From Dictyobacter vulcani (lineage in GTDB: Bacteria > Chloroflexota > Ktedonobacteria > Ktedonobacterales > Ktedonobacteraceae), in contig NZ_BKZW01000003.1 in assembly GCF_008974265.1 (NCBI RefSeq), positions 62,001-126,000 on the forward strand: a stretch of DNA of 64,000 bases, in the 5' to 3' direction. This document shows, in pieces, positions 1 through 8,350 of this stretch. The translations under genes were made by a program, and so were the position numbers. Position 1 is the first letter of the stretch; the number at the start of each line of letters is the position of its first letter. The notes under the pieces are model-generated. The model searched no databases, was not told the origin of the DNA, and saw nothing but the letters and a program-made list of their open reading frames with translations.

Positions 1-1787
1 GCCAGGCGTGCCTGCTTGCGGCATTCGAGAATGCTGGCGGGATCATAGTTATCCGGATCAATATAAGCGTTTATGACTTCGATATAATAATAGTTTAATG
101 CTTCGAGCCTGTCTGCGATGCGCGTAGATATCCTGAGATGTTCCCAGGTGGGCCAGAGCAGATAGACTATCAGTGCAAGCATACCACCAATAATTGTATC
201 GACGGTGCGATAAATTCCTAGCTCAATCGTATGTTTATCAACAAAGTTTAAGAGGACAATAATTTCTATCGTCATAAAATAGGAAAACATCCCATAGTTG
301 GCGATGAGCAGGGCATAGGCACCGAAAGTTACGATGACTTCTATAATGAGCAGTGTTGTATAAGTGGGAGGTAAGATATCCAGTAGCAATGAAATCGATA
401 ATGCGCCCAGCATGGTGCCGAGCAAACGTGCGATGCCACGTGTGAATGTGGTGGTAAAGTCTGGTCGCAGCACCAGTATCGCGGAAATCGGGATCCAATA
501 GCTACGCTCAAGGGGTGAAAAGCGATAGATCATAGAGGCGATGACCATCACAATCGCCAACCTGATGGCGTGCCGAAAAACAGTAGATTGGAGGGTGAGG
601 TTGGCCTGGATCGTGCTCAAAGGATTTTTGAGTTGAACTCGGGTATGGGCTTTCAGCTGTACGCGCCATTGTGGTAGCTGTGGACGCCAGGCAAGTACTG
701 GTCGGCTTTTATGTGTTGAGCGGTTGAGTTTGTCTGCGTTACGTAAATGGGCGCGCAGGGATTTGTAATGAATTTGAATCTGTTGCAGTTTGTAGTTATC
801 AGGTTCATGCTGAACGAGCTCTTTGATCAGTCTATCTATATACTCATAACGCTGTGTTTGTTTATCCGCTAGCGCTGTCTGTGTAATATCTTCGGCCATA
901 GCATTCAGGATATTTTTTAGCTCTTTTCTGATTTCGGCCGCTGTTTGTTCGTATTGTTCTCCCCCTTGTTCGATGAATAGTTGTAGCGTGTCGGACATGA
1001 TTGTCAGTCGCAGGCGAATACTGCCTGCTTGTTCAAAAAGGCGATAAAAAATTTTAGCTTTTTTCCCAACAGGCTTATTTGTCGTGAAAATATCCTCGGC
1101 TCGCCTCAAATCGCTACTTATCTGACGTATATTATCAATGTCATTCGGATCTTCTGCATAATCTGCCAGGGACTGATAGATAGTGATGAGTAGCTGGCTT
1201 TCTGAGCCGACCTTTTGTCTGAATGGGATAACTGAGAGCATGATCTGGAGAAGGGCTCCGATAAACATCAACAGCGCTTGCAGCAGGGCCTGGACAGGAC
1301 TGAGCGTGAAGTGGGTCAGAATAATCATGGCGATGGTGGATTGGAGTCCAATGATCATTGCATTCTGATTGATCGCCAGGAGGAGTCCTGTGGCAAAGCT
1401 CCAGATGCCAATGGTCAGGATCGAAAGCCAGGGATAGGGTTCGGTCAGGGCACCTATACAAGCCGAGATGGCTACGCCCAGTCCAACTAAGATCATGGTA
1501 CGCAGGCGGATACGATGAGTAGACGTCAGGCTCACACTCCCCAGGCTTGATGCTCCACCAGCAATCGAGACGCCCTCAATAATATGTCCTGTGATTACAC
1601 CGAGGACTAATGGTAGAACAAAACCGATGGTGCTAACAATTGAACGAATAATAACAAGCTGTGAACGATCAAAACGAAAAACCATTTTCCATGCGTGCTT
1701 GAGCGCTTTTAGCCATGATTGACTTTGAGCACGTAGATTGGCTTTGGATGCTTGCTGCTGTCGGGTGGATCTTGTTGTTGACGCCAT
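1..1787 (-). CDS. FUSC-family (aromatic acid exporter-like) membrane protein, partial
   Basis: An open frame runs leftward from an ATG at 1785-1787 to the window edge without a stop, giving about 595 residues and no C-terminus. The visible part has a hydrophobic N-terminal block (several membrane spans from about residue 37 to 170), a long soluble helical middle region, and a second membrane block containing RSYWIPISA and LVLRPDFTTT, which matches the FUSC/YccS type (pfam FUSC). Family members sit in the inner membrane and are thought to export aromatic acids or similar compounds; the substrate here is unknown. The upstream ribosome binding site is weak (AAGAA). Family call fairly sure, substrate not. 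Confidence 0.8.
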   Translation of the reverse strand, partial: MASTTRSTRQQQASKANLRAQSQSWLKALKHAWKMVFRFDRSQLVIIRSIVSTIGFVLPLVLGVITGHIIEGVSIAGGASSLGSVSLTSTHRIRLRTMILVGLGVAISACIGALTEPYPWLSILTIGIWSFATGLLLAINQNAMIIGLQSTIAMIILTHFTLSPVQALLQALLMFIGALLQIMLSVIPFRQKVGSESQLLITIYQSLADYAEDPNDIDNIRQISSDLRRAEDIFTTNKPVGKKAKIFYRLFEQAGSIRLRLTIMSDTLQLFIEQGGEQYEQTAAEIRKELKNILNAMAEDITQTALADKQTQRYEYIDRLIKELVQHEPDNYKLQQIQIHYKSLRAHLRNADKLNRSTHKSRPVLAWRPQLPQWRVQLKAHTRVQLKNPLSTIQANLTLQSTVFRHAIRLAIVMVIASMIYRFSPLERSYWIPISAILVLRPDFTTTFTRGIARLLGTMLGALSISLLLDILPPTYTTLLIIEVIVTFGAYALLIANYGMFSYFMTIEIIVLLNFVDKHTIELGIYRTVDTIIGGMLALIVYLLWPTWEHLRISTRIADRLEALNYYYIEVINAYIDPDNYDPASILECRKQARL

Positions 1788-2110
1788 AGATTTTTAATTC
1801 TTGCTAGCAAATACTACCTACTTCTTTCTCTACCTTCTATCCTTTTCACGGTGATTAGTTGACTAATGATACAAACAGAGTTGCCGTGATAATCTGCTTG
1901 ATTCCATCCCAGGATGATGATGCAGCTATCCCTTCATGAACCACGTGTGGCCTTGCCTGGCATGTCTTGCCAGTTAGCAAATTACAGCATACAATGAGCT
2001 TGTTTTAAATCCTTTGTCTGATACCAAAGATGTGGCACAGCTATAAATGAGCAATGCTATATCTGTGTATATAAATCTATTAGATAAGCTTGTCGATAAA
2101 AGGAGTAAAG
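1788..2110. other. Intergenic, divergent promoter region
   Basis: This spacer lies between the leftward FUSC-like gene and the rightward frameshifted membrane protein gene, so it must hold both promoters. AT-rich stretches are visible at about 1800-1870 and 2040-2100. I see no clear operator, riboswitch or small ORF. Confidence 0.4.
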
Positions 2111-3336
2111 ATGCAACTGGCCTTTCTTGTAGGTATCACAACCCTCTGCGTCACAGTTTTTGTGTACCTCTGGTTAGTTAGACTGGAAAAAAGCAGGCAA
2201 ACAACAATTCTGGCGGGACAAGGTTTGGTACCAGGCACAACGCCCATCTCCCCACCTTCGCAGGCAGCAGTGGCTTCGTCACCTTTCGCATCTGCTCCTG
2301 CGGCAGGACCAGTTTGGGGCGCCCCACCACCCTCAGGGGCACTGTCACCAGAGCCCCCTTCGGGCGCATTGCCACCAGAGTCACCCTCAGGCGCATTGCC
2401 ACCAGAGTCACCCTGGGGCGAACTGCCATCAGCGCCACCCTGGGGCGAACTGCCACCCTCAGGCGCATTGCCACCAGGCCCCCTCCGGGAGCACCAGCCT
2501 TGGGTGCTGCTGATAACCAGTCGCCATATCAACCAGATATTCCTGTCTGGCAGCGCAAGAGACCGTTTGAAGAGGTGGTGAATAACAGCTTTGAGGTTGA
2601 AGACGCTGTCGTTTTGCAGACACCTGTACCAGCAACCCCATCTGGCAAAGCTTATTATTTGATTAAGCGCAGAATGCGTATCACGTATAGTCGTTTTGCT
2701 CATGTCGGTAAAGCCTGCTATATTTCCATCAAGATTGCGGGGGATTTAAATGATCTTTCAGCAATGACCAGAATTCAGCATACAACCTTGCAAGTTGCCC
2801 CCAATAACTGGTTGTTACTCAATGCCTATGAGCCCGAGCCAGTATTACAGGCTGAGTTGCATTTTGCCGATGGCGAATTTAGCTGTAGTCGTAAGGTGTT
2901 GCGGCAAAGATTATTGCGGCAGGCGGAAACAGAGTTTCAATTTGTGGTGAAACCACTGAAAGATGAAGATTGCCTGTTGACAGTCGAACTTTTCTATATC
3001 CATGAATCCGCCGCCAGTCTGGTTCAGGATGATACAAAAACAATTGCTGAGAAGATCTTATTAACCAATCTGGTGATTACCGCGACCAGTTTCTTTGGCT
3101 TCCATGCGGGCCAGCTCGCACTGGTAAAGCGTTTGATCAGCATTATTGGGGTGGCCCTGCTTATTTTTTTAGCCATTCGTGATGGACAATTTGCTACTAA
3201 TTGTGATCTTCAGCAGCTTAATTGTACAACCGACGTTGGCAAGATATTCGAATATTTGATTTTGATACTTGCTAACATTGTCAGTGTACCTGTATTGGAT
3301 GAGTTGAAGGAGCGCCTGACCAGAACACGCCATTAA
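2111..3336 (+). pseudogene. Two-membrane-anchor protein with Pro-rich repeat linker, frameshifted at a C run
   Basis: The gene starts at ATG 2111, eight bases after AAAAGGAG. The first frame encodes a membrane segment (about residues 1-22), then a Pro/Gly/Ala/Glu-rich linker, and would end at 2581. From about 2480 the coding sequence continues one base off to a stop at 3334-3336, giving a soluble domain of about 190 residues and a C-terminal hydrophobic segment near 3070-3180. Adding one C to the five-C run at 2479-2483 makes one continuous frame (PPPGAPALG follows the linker). It is therefore one gene broken by a one-base loss, or a base-calling error. The soluble domain is not recognised. 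Confidence 0.6.
2327..2479 (+). repeat. 27-bp tandem coding repeat (PPSGALPPE units)
   Basis: Four full 27-base units (2327, 2354, 2381, 2408), one 18-base unit (2435) and a final 27-base unit (2453) encode nine-residue variants of PPSGALPPE or SPWGELPSA. Slippage among such units is expected to change linker length. The C run that breaks the frame lies at the right edge of the array. Confidence 0.85.
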
Positions 3337-3511
3337 CAGAGCTATAGAAGACTGGATAAATTTCAGATGTGTAAAAGGTTCTGGGATAATATATTATTGA
3401 AAAGATAGCTTTGAGTGCATGGTATACTTGTGATGAATGTGACAGGAAATAGAAGTACCATGGATGATCTTTTGGCCCTTCTCTATACTTTCTGTAGAAA
3501 GGAGTTACGTT

Positions 3512-3820
3512 ATGCAAACTCAAAGCGCACGACTAAGTGATGAGGAGATTCAGGTACGGCTCCTGGCAATTTCCGATTGGCAGTTAGAGCGAGGCGAATT
3601 ACAAAGTACTTTTTCGTTGGCTACATTTCCACAGGCGATCTTTTTTGTTGATGCAGTCGCTCACGTTGCTGAAACTGAGCAGCATCATCCTGATATTTCG
3701 ATCTCTTATGACAAAGTAACGTTGCGTGTGGCAACCCACGCTGCCGGTGGTATTTCTGAAAAGGATTTCACGCTGGCCAGGCGTATCAGCCAGCTCTGGC
3801 AGGTGCTACGGCCCCTCTAA
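3512..3820 (+). CDS. phhB: Pterin-4a-carbinolamine dehydratase
   Basis: A 102-residue cytoplasmic enzyme of the PCD/DCoH family, which dehydrates 4a-hydroxytetrahydropterin. The family signature is present: HHPDISISYDKV at residues 58-69, with the His pair and following Pro and Tyr used for pterin binding. Length is typical (95-110). The start at 3512 is chosen because GAAAGGAG precedes it; an in-frame ATG at 3464 would add 16 atypical residues. No phenylalanine hydroxylase lies nearby, so the role may be general pterin recycling or molybdopterin-related, as suggested for many bacterial copies. Confidence 0.88.
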   Translation: MQTQSARLSDEEIQVRLLAISDWQLERGELQSTFSLATFPQAIFFVDAVAHVAETEQHHPDISISYDKVTLRVATHAAGGISEKDFTLARRISQLWQVLRPL

Positions 3821-4025
3821 GTATGGCTATTTACCAACGCTTCTTTTTACAGTGTTGTACACTTCATTGATTGGGATACGTTTTCGCGCTACTTGCAGAA
3901 CGTATCCTTTTGATTTGAGGATGCATGCACAAGTATTTGTGCATACGCATGTGTTTGTTACCTGAAATGATTCCACACAGCATCTCAGGAATATTCGAGA
4001 AATTATGTATCAGGAGTTTTCAATT

Positions 4026-4499
4026 ATGGCTTCATCAACACAAGGCAAGGTTCAGGTGGGAGAGCAAGCCCCTGATTTTACATTGCCGACCCAGGATGGA
4101 CGTACGGTAAGTTTAAAGGATTACCTTGGTCAGAAAGCAGTCGTGCTCTATTTTTATCCCAAAGATAACACCCCTGGCTGTACGGCTGAGGCCTGTGCTT
4201 TTCGCGATAGTTATGAAGTATTTAAGCAGGCCGGCGCTGAAGTTCTGGGTGTGAGTTCAGACTCTGTGGATGCGCATCAAAAATTTGCCACCAAATATCG
4301 ATTGCCTTTTATCCTGTTGAGTGATAAAGACGGGGCGGTTAGAAAGCTGTATGGAGCCGTTTCGGCGTTTGGATTGTTGCCTGGCCGGATTACCTATGTA
4401 ATTGATAAAGAGGGGATTGTACGCCATGTGTTTTCTTCACAGCTTGCGGCCGAGAAACACATCGATGAGGCACTTATCACTTTAAATGCTGCGAAATAA
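4026..4499 (+). CDS. bcp: Thioredoxin-dependent peroxiredoxin, Bcp/PrxQ type
   Basis: A 157-residue peroxiredoxin that reduces hydroperoxides using a peroxidatic cysteine. The motif TPGCTAEACAFRD places the peroxidatic Cys at residue 52 and a resolving Cys at 57, the five-residue spacing of the atypical two-Cys Bcp class. The thioredoxin-like fold is supported by GEQAPDFTL near the N-terminus and VVLYFYPKDNTPGC. The start at 4026 follows CAGGAG with suitable spacing; an ATG at 4005 would add seven residues. The gene stands alone and ends in a strong shared hairpin with the convergent FemAB-like gene. Confidence 0.93.
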   Translation: MASSTQGKVQVGEQAPDFTLPTQDGRTVSLKDYLGQKAVVLYFYPKDNTPGCTAEACAFRDSYEVFKQAGAEVLGVSSDSVDAHQKFATKYRLPFILLSDKDGAVRKLYGAVSAFGLLPGRITYVIDKEGIVRHVFSSQLAAEKHIDEALITLNAAK

Positions 4500-4515
4500 T
4501 CCACCAGAATAGATT

Positions 4516-4565
4516 TTTGAGGGAGACCGGCGCAAGGTATGTGCCTTGCGCCGGTCTCCCTCAAA
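4516..4565. terminator. Bidirectional hairpin terminator, 22-bp stem
   Basis: Perfect inverted arms at 4516-4537 and 4544-4565 with a six-base loop, containing GGGAGACCGGCGCAAGG and its complement. It lies between convergent bcp and the FemAB-like gene and covers the stop codon of the latter. Flanking T/A tracts on both sides fit termination in both directions. Confidence 0.85.
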
Positions 4566-5775
4566 TCAGGAAAAGCCATCTGACGTTATTTACTTGTTTC
4601 GACTTCTGACTTTTCTGTCGGTGCAGATTTGGCTGGTGTAGACTTTGCGGGTTCAGTGCCTGCGGCCTTGTTCTGATTTTGTCCCGAGCCACGCGCTCTA
4701 ACTCTAACTGTGAGCGTTCTTTCTGGCGGCGAGCGCGGCGAATATCGATAAGCTTATTCCAGGCTTTATAAAGAATAGGATTATAGATGTAGTCCTGGGT
4801 ATTGATCACCAGGCGAGAGAAGCCATCAAATCCTTTTTTGAATTCATAGACGCCCCACATTTCTTCGCCGGGCTTCAAAATATTGGGAATAGCGCGGAAA
4901 TCGAAGAAGCTACAACCATTCTCCCGGGCCCACAAGAAACAATGATACTGGATCAAATAGGTGGCTTTAAGGTTGCGTTTGCTATTGGTTGAGCCACCAA
5001 ACATATCCCAGCACCAATCACCCATTTTGATCAGCATTTTGGTCGCAATTGCCTCGCCATCATGCTCAGCCAGGAAGAGCACGGCCTGTCCACGTTTCTG
5101 ATACCGGGTAAACATCTCTTTATGATAGTCTTTGCTGTGAATAAAGAAGTCATCCCGCTCACCGGTGACGGAAAGGATATTGTAGTAGGTATCAAAGTCC
5201 GCATCGGTGGTCGCCTCCCGAATGGTAACCCCTTTGCGTTGTGAGGAGCGCACATTCTGGCGCCAGGTCATCTTAAAGTTGGCCAGCAGCGTCTCAGGAT
5301 CTGGTCGCACGTCCAGCACCCAGCTACGGCGCGAGACACCTGTGTGGGTGTTGGTTTTGAAGCCCAGTTTCTTAAAGGCATTGAGCCAGTCTTCAACCTG
5401 TGTATCATCGTCTGGAATATTTGGATCTATCCGTAAAACAATCGCACGCTCTTTGCGGGCAATGCCCTGAGCATGCTTGACCAGGGCAGGCAGCGCTGGC
5501 GAATCTGGTGCCTCTAGCACTGGACCACGAATGCAGTAAAGATAATTCAGGTGCAAAACAGGCAAAGGGATAGCAACGACGTGGAGCTGCATAACGCCGA
5601 TCAACTGGCCATTACTCAATGCCCCCAACCGATAGACGCGTGCTTTTAGATACTGGTTCAGCTCACCCCACTCATATGATTGCATTAGATGTACATATTG
5701 TTGTTGACTTACGAAGGCATTCCACTGCTCTCGGTCTGTAATCTCTTGAATAGTTATATTAGTTGATGTATTCAT
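4561..5775 (-). CDS. FemAB-family aminoacyltransferase (peptidoglycan bridge type)
   Basis: A 404-residue protein of the FemA/FemX/FmhB group, two tandem GNAT-like lobes that add amino acids from aminoacyl-tRNA to lipid II. Recognisable parts are YVHLMQSYEWGE near residue 27, the WRQNVRSSQRKG region, and the C-terminal YEFKKGFDG and FDFRAIPN motifs typical of the family. After about residue 340 there is a basic, Gln- and Lys-rich tail of low complexity, longer than usual. It could act on cell-wall cross-bridges; a role in other aminoacyl-lipid synthesis cannot be excluded. No cell-wall operon surrounds it. The stop codon is embedded in the terminator hairpin. Confidence 0.85.
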   Translation of the reverse strand: MNTSTNITIQEITDREQWNAFVSQQQYVHLMQSYEWGELNQYLKARVYRLGALSNGQLIGVMQLHVVAIPLPVLHLNYLYCIRGPVLEAPDSPALPALVKHAQGIARKERAIVLRIDPNIPDDDTQVEDWLNAFKKLGFKTNTHTGVSRRSWVLDVRPDPETLLANFKMTWRQNVRSSQRKGVTIREATTDADFDTYYNILSVTGERDDFFIHSKDYHKEMFTRYQKRGQAVLFLAEHDGEAIATKMLIKMGDWCWDMFGGSTNSKRNLKATYLIQYHCFLWARENGCSFFDFRAIPNILKPGEEMWGVYEFKKGFDGFSRLVINTQDYIYNPILYKAWNKLIDIRRARRQKERSQLELERVARDKIRTRPQALNPQSLHQPNLHRQKSQKSKQVNNVRWLFLI

Positions 5776-6931
5776 GATAGATAATACTTTCCGCTGAATT
5801 ATGGATTGATACCGATCTTACAATAGACGCGTGCATAACTGTTCAACACAATATGATCCGGTGCATTGTTTTGACATCTTCTCTTCATTATTTTTGATGC
5901 CTGCTCCCTGGTGACCTTGTGCGCAGAGGCGATCACAATTTTTCTGCGCAGATGCCTGCCTGTTTACGTCTTTCTGTCTTTTTCTATTTTGACTTCATCT
6001 CAACCTCTGACCAGACCACGTATGAAACCATGTGGATTGACCAACAGGATCCCGATAGGGCATAGAGTTTGATACCCTATAGTTCTGTCGAGATGACGCA
6101 CAACATCCTAAAAAAACGTTCGTTCTGCTTTGTTCGTGTTCTCTGCCGTTGTGACTATCTTTTTCTGCTTCGCACCGTGAATCTTTCTGTGCCACAGACC
6201 AGTTATTCTTTTAGCACTTTATTTGTATACCATATTTCGTAGCTGAACCGATAGCAGACAGAACTTTTGGATTATTCCGGGGCGCGTATTCGTAGGGATT
6301 GGGCTGTCGAAAAAAAGCTGCTTTTTCGACACAGCCGTTGATAGGCTGTGCGAGCACACGGTATGCTTCAACCCACGATTAGTCTGATTTCACCATGAAT
6401 AGCCTGATACGTAGTGTTCTGTCCTGTATGCCATAATTTCTGGCACTAACCTCTTTAACGGAGAGATTGGCTTCTGTATATAGTGATAGTAAGTGTTGTG
6501 CTTTGGGATCGCAAAGTATCGCCAGACATGGTTTTTTGTCCAGTCTTTCAGGATGCTACGTTTAGGTTATGATGACGCGTTGCATGTGGATGTTACCGCT
6601 AGGATGACGTGTCGGTACTAATAGGGACTTTGTCGGTAAAACCATCGGACTTTGCGTAGTTGCTCCGGGTAAGCTACATTATTTTTCTCTCATTATTTGT
6701 TTATCAGTGGTGACTAGTAATAAGTGTTTACCCTAAAACCTATTATTCAACGTCTTGATTCTATAAATTGAACTGTATATGCATTGCCAGTGCTTTTACT
6801 ATGAATGCATAAACATCAAAAATGCAGCGTATGTTTTGTATTCATATAATACAGCTCAGTTTAAACAGCAGGCTCGTAATAGTGTCATCTACTGGAAGAG
6901 TATTTGTGAAGTGAGTATAAGGAGGTCAATC
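5776..6931. other. Long intergenic region, largely unexplained
   Basis: More than 1.1 kb without a convincing gene. The only longer open frames lack ribosome binding sites and have unnatural composition. A hairpin is present at 6302-6336. The last 250 bases are AT-rich and should hold the promoter of the BldC-like gene. No tRNA or known riboswitch was recognised. Confidence 0.5.
6302..6336. terminator. Hairpin with A/T-rich stem, terminator-like
   Basis: GGCTGTCGAAAAA pairs with CTTTTTCGACACAGCC apart from a two-base bulge. It may end a transcript in either direction, but no gene is recognised close by, so its role is uncertain. Confidence 0.35.
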
Positions 6932-7183
6932 ATGGCCCGACATAAACAAACAGATACTGTTGAAGTACATGGAAAGAACGATCCTGAAATGGGCGGTGAT
7001 CTGCTCACAGTAAGAGAGGTTGCTCGTCATTTAAGGGTCGATGATACAACTGTACGCCGCTGGATTAAGTCCGGAGCCTTAGAAGCTGTTGCGCTGCCGC
7101 ATAGTGGTAAGCGTTGCGGTTACCGTGTACGTAAGAATACGCTGGATGCTCTGTTCAATACAGGAACACCATCCACTGTCTAG
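6932..7183 (+). CDS. BldC-like / excisionase-type HTH DNA-binding protein
   Basis: An 83-residue protein with a MerR-like helix-turn-helix (HTH_17/excisionase family): LLTVREVARHLRVDDTTVRRW, split here only by the usual turn, then a wing ending in YRVRKNTLDALF. It has a 22-residue charged N-terminal extension that the other two copies in this window lack. The start at 6932 is set by AAGGAGG seven bases upstream. BldC-type proteins bind AT-rich direct repeats and regulate development in actinobacteria; that function is only an analogy here. The TAG stop at 7181-7183 coincides with the first bases of an interspersed repeat, so the end of the gene may have been changed by that insertion. Confidence 0.82.
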   Translation: MARHKQTDTVEVHGKNDPEMGGDLLTVREVARHLRVDDTTVRRWIKSGALEAVALPHSGKRCGYRVRKNTLDALFNTGTPSTV

Positions 7184-7338
7184 AAGTCTGTCAGACATCA
7201 TGTGATGGGGAGGTTGGGATGCAAGGGGCGGCGAGCCCCTTGACTGGGGATCGGGGGCTGTGCCCCCGTCATCCCCCCCCCCCTCCCGCCCGCGTAGCGG
7301 GCGCGCAACCTATCACACGACATTTGACAATATACTAG
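7180..7338. repeat. Interspersed MITE-like repeat, type A copy 1
   Basis: About 159 bp with imperfect terminal inverted repeats: the left arm holds TGTCAGACATCATGTGATG and the right arm, read in reverse, TTGTCAAATGTCGTGTGATA, both preceded by CTAG. Inside are nested hairpins: AAGGGGCGGCGAGCCCCTT, GGGGGCTGTGCCCCC and CCCGCCCGCGTAGCGGGCG, with a long C tract. It has no coding capacity. The left tip supplies the stop of the preceding gene. Confidence 0.85.
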
Positions 7339-7353
7339 TTTTGTTATAAAGGG

Positions 7354-7388
7354 AGAGGAGTGACACCTGTGGGTGTTGCTCCTCTTTT
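7354..7388 (+). terminator. Rho-independent terminator
   Basis: AGAGGAGTGACACC pairs with GGTGTTGCTCCTCT around a TGTG loop and is followed by TTTTGT. It would end transcription coming from the BldC-like gene through the repeat. Confidence 0.75.
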
Positions 7389-7569
7389 GTATAATTTGAT
7401 AATTGAGAATCCTTTACGTTTAACTACTTAACCCATATCAGGTGGGTCTTGATTAATGCTGGGATTTTTTACTGCTTAGCTTATTGGCTCAGCAGTTGAA
7501 GCTATAAAAATAGATGACTCGTGCGTAAGAAAGAGTTGCAGAAGAATATTTATTGTAAGGAGTGTCTGC

Positions 7570-8292
7570 ATGATGCAATGGTTGACCGCCATTGGCGGTA
7601 TTGTTTTGTCCGATCTTGTTTTGAGTGGTGATAATGCCCTGATTATAGGGGCCGCAGCTGCAGCCCTGCCGCGTACTCAACGTAAATGGGCCATTATTAT
7701 TGGTGGTGGGGGGGCTGTTATCCTCCGTATTATCTTCGCCATTGCTGCGACCCTGCTTTTGCAAGTTCCGTTGTTGGGTGTGTTTGGTGGCCTTATTTTG
7801 CTGGTAATCGCAATCCGACTTTTGTTAGAGCGAAGCAAAGAATCCAGAAAATCTGACTCTGAGAAGCAACACGAGCAAGATAGACTAACCCAAAAAGGTG
7901 CCGATGGCTTCCTGGCCTCGTTACTCACCATTCTGGTGGCCGACGCTACTATGAGCCTGGACAATGTGCTGGCGGTTGGCGCGTTAGCTGAAGGTAGGAT
8001 CTTATTTCTCGTTATCGGATTACTGCTCAGTATCGCGATTTTGTTAGCTGGTAGCTCGCTGATTGCTAATCTGATGGATCGTCTGCCCTGGTTATTGGAT
8101 GTTGCCTGTCTGGTATTGGCCTGGACAGCTGCCCATATTCTGCTGGGTGATGATAGCTTGCAAGGTTTTTTTGATAGCTTACCCTGGATACAGTTTGTGG
8201 CCCCAGCCATTACAATTGCTATCGTGTTTGCTGCAGATATTTTTCTGCATAAACGTGATAAACGGATGCAGAAAAATCAAATAGTTTCATAA
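7570..8292 (+). CDS. TerC-family integral membrane protein (YjbE-like)
   Basis: A 240-residue protein with about seven membrane segments. Two family hallmarks are repeated: LSDLVLSGDNALIIG near the N-terminus and VADATMSLDNVLAVGA in the second half, with acidic residues inside membrane helices as expected for the LysE/TerC superfamily. A charged, Lys/Glu-rich cytoplasmic loop separates the halves. Homologues are implicated in manganese or other metal efflux and tellurite resistance; I infer metal-ion transport. TAAGGAG lies just upstream; the start could be either of two adjacent ATGs at 7570 and 7573. I looked for a yybP-ykoY leader and did not recognise one. Confidence 0.88.
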   Translation: MMQWLTAIGGIVLSDLVLSGDNALIIGAAAAALPRTQRKWAIIIGGGGAVILRIIFAIAATLLLQVPLLGVFGGLILLVIAIRLLLERSKESRKSDSEKQHEQDRLTQKGADGFLASLLTILVADATMSLDNVLAVGALAEGRILFLVIGLLLSIAILLAGSSLIANLMDRLPWLLDVACLVLAWTAAHILLGDDSLQGFFDSLPWIQFVAPAITIAIVFAADIFLHKRDKRMQKNQIVS

Positions 8293-8294
8293 CA

Positions 8295-8329
8295 ATACAC
8301 GCAGTCACCCATCGAGCGACTGCGCGTAT
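8295..8329. terminator. Bidirectional hairpin between convergent genes
   Basis: ATACACGCAGTC pairs with GACTGCGCGTAT (one mismatch) around an 11-base loop. It lies between the TerC-like gene and the leftward HAMP-domain gene. Confidence 0.6.
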
Positions 8330-8350
8330 CACTGGCTGATGAAGAAGAAT

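Noticed and set aside
2080-2703. Long minus-strand frame opposite the 27-bp coding repeat
   Set aside because: A low-complexity Gly/Glu/Asp/Ser translation of the same repeat; the plus strand has the membrane segment, ribosome site and downstream domain.
7339-7569. yybP-ykoY manganese riboswitch upstream of the TerC-family gene
   Set aside because: Expected for some TerC genes, but I could not find the conserved loops; the hairpin there is a simple terminator.
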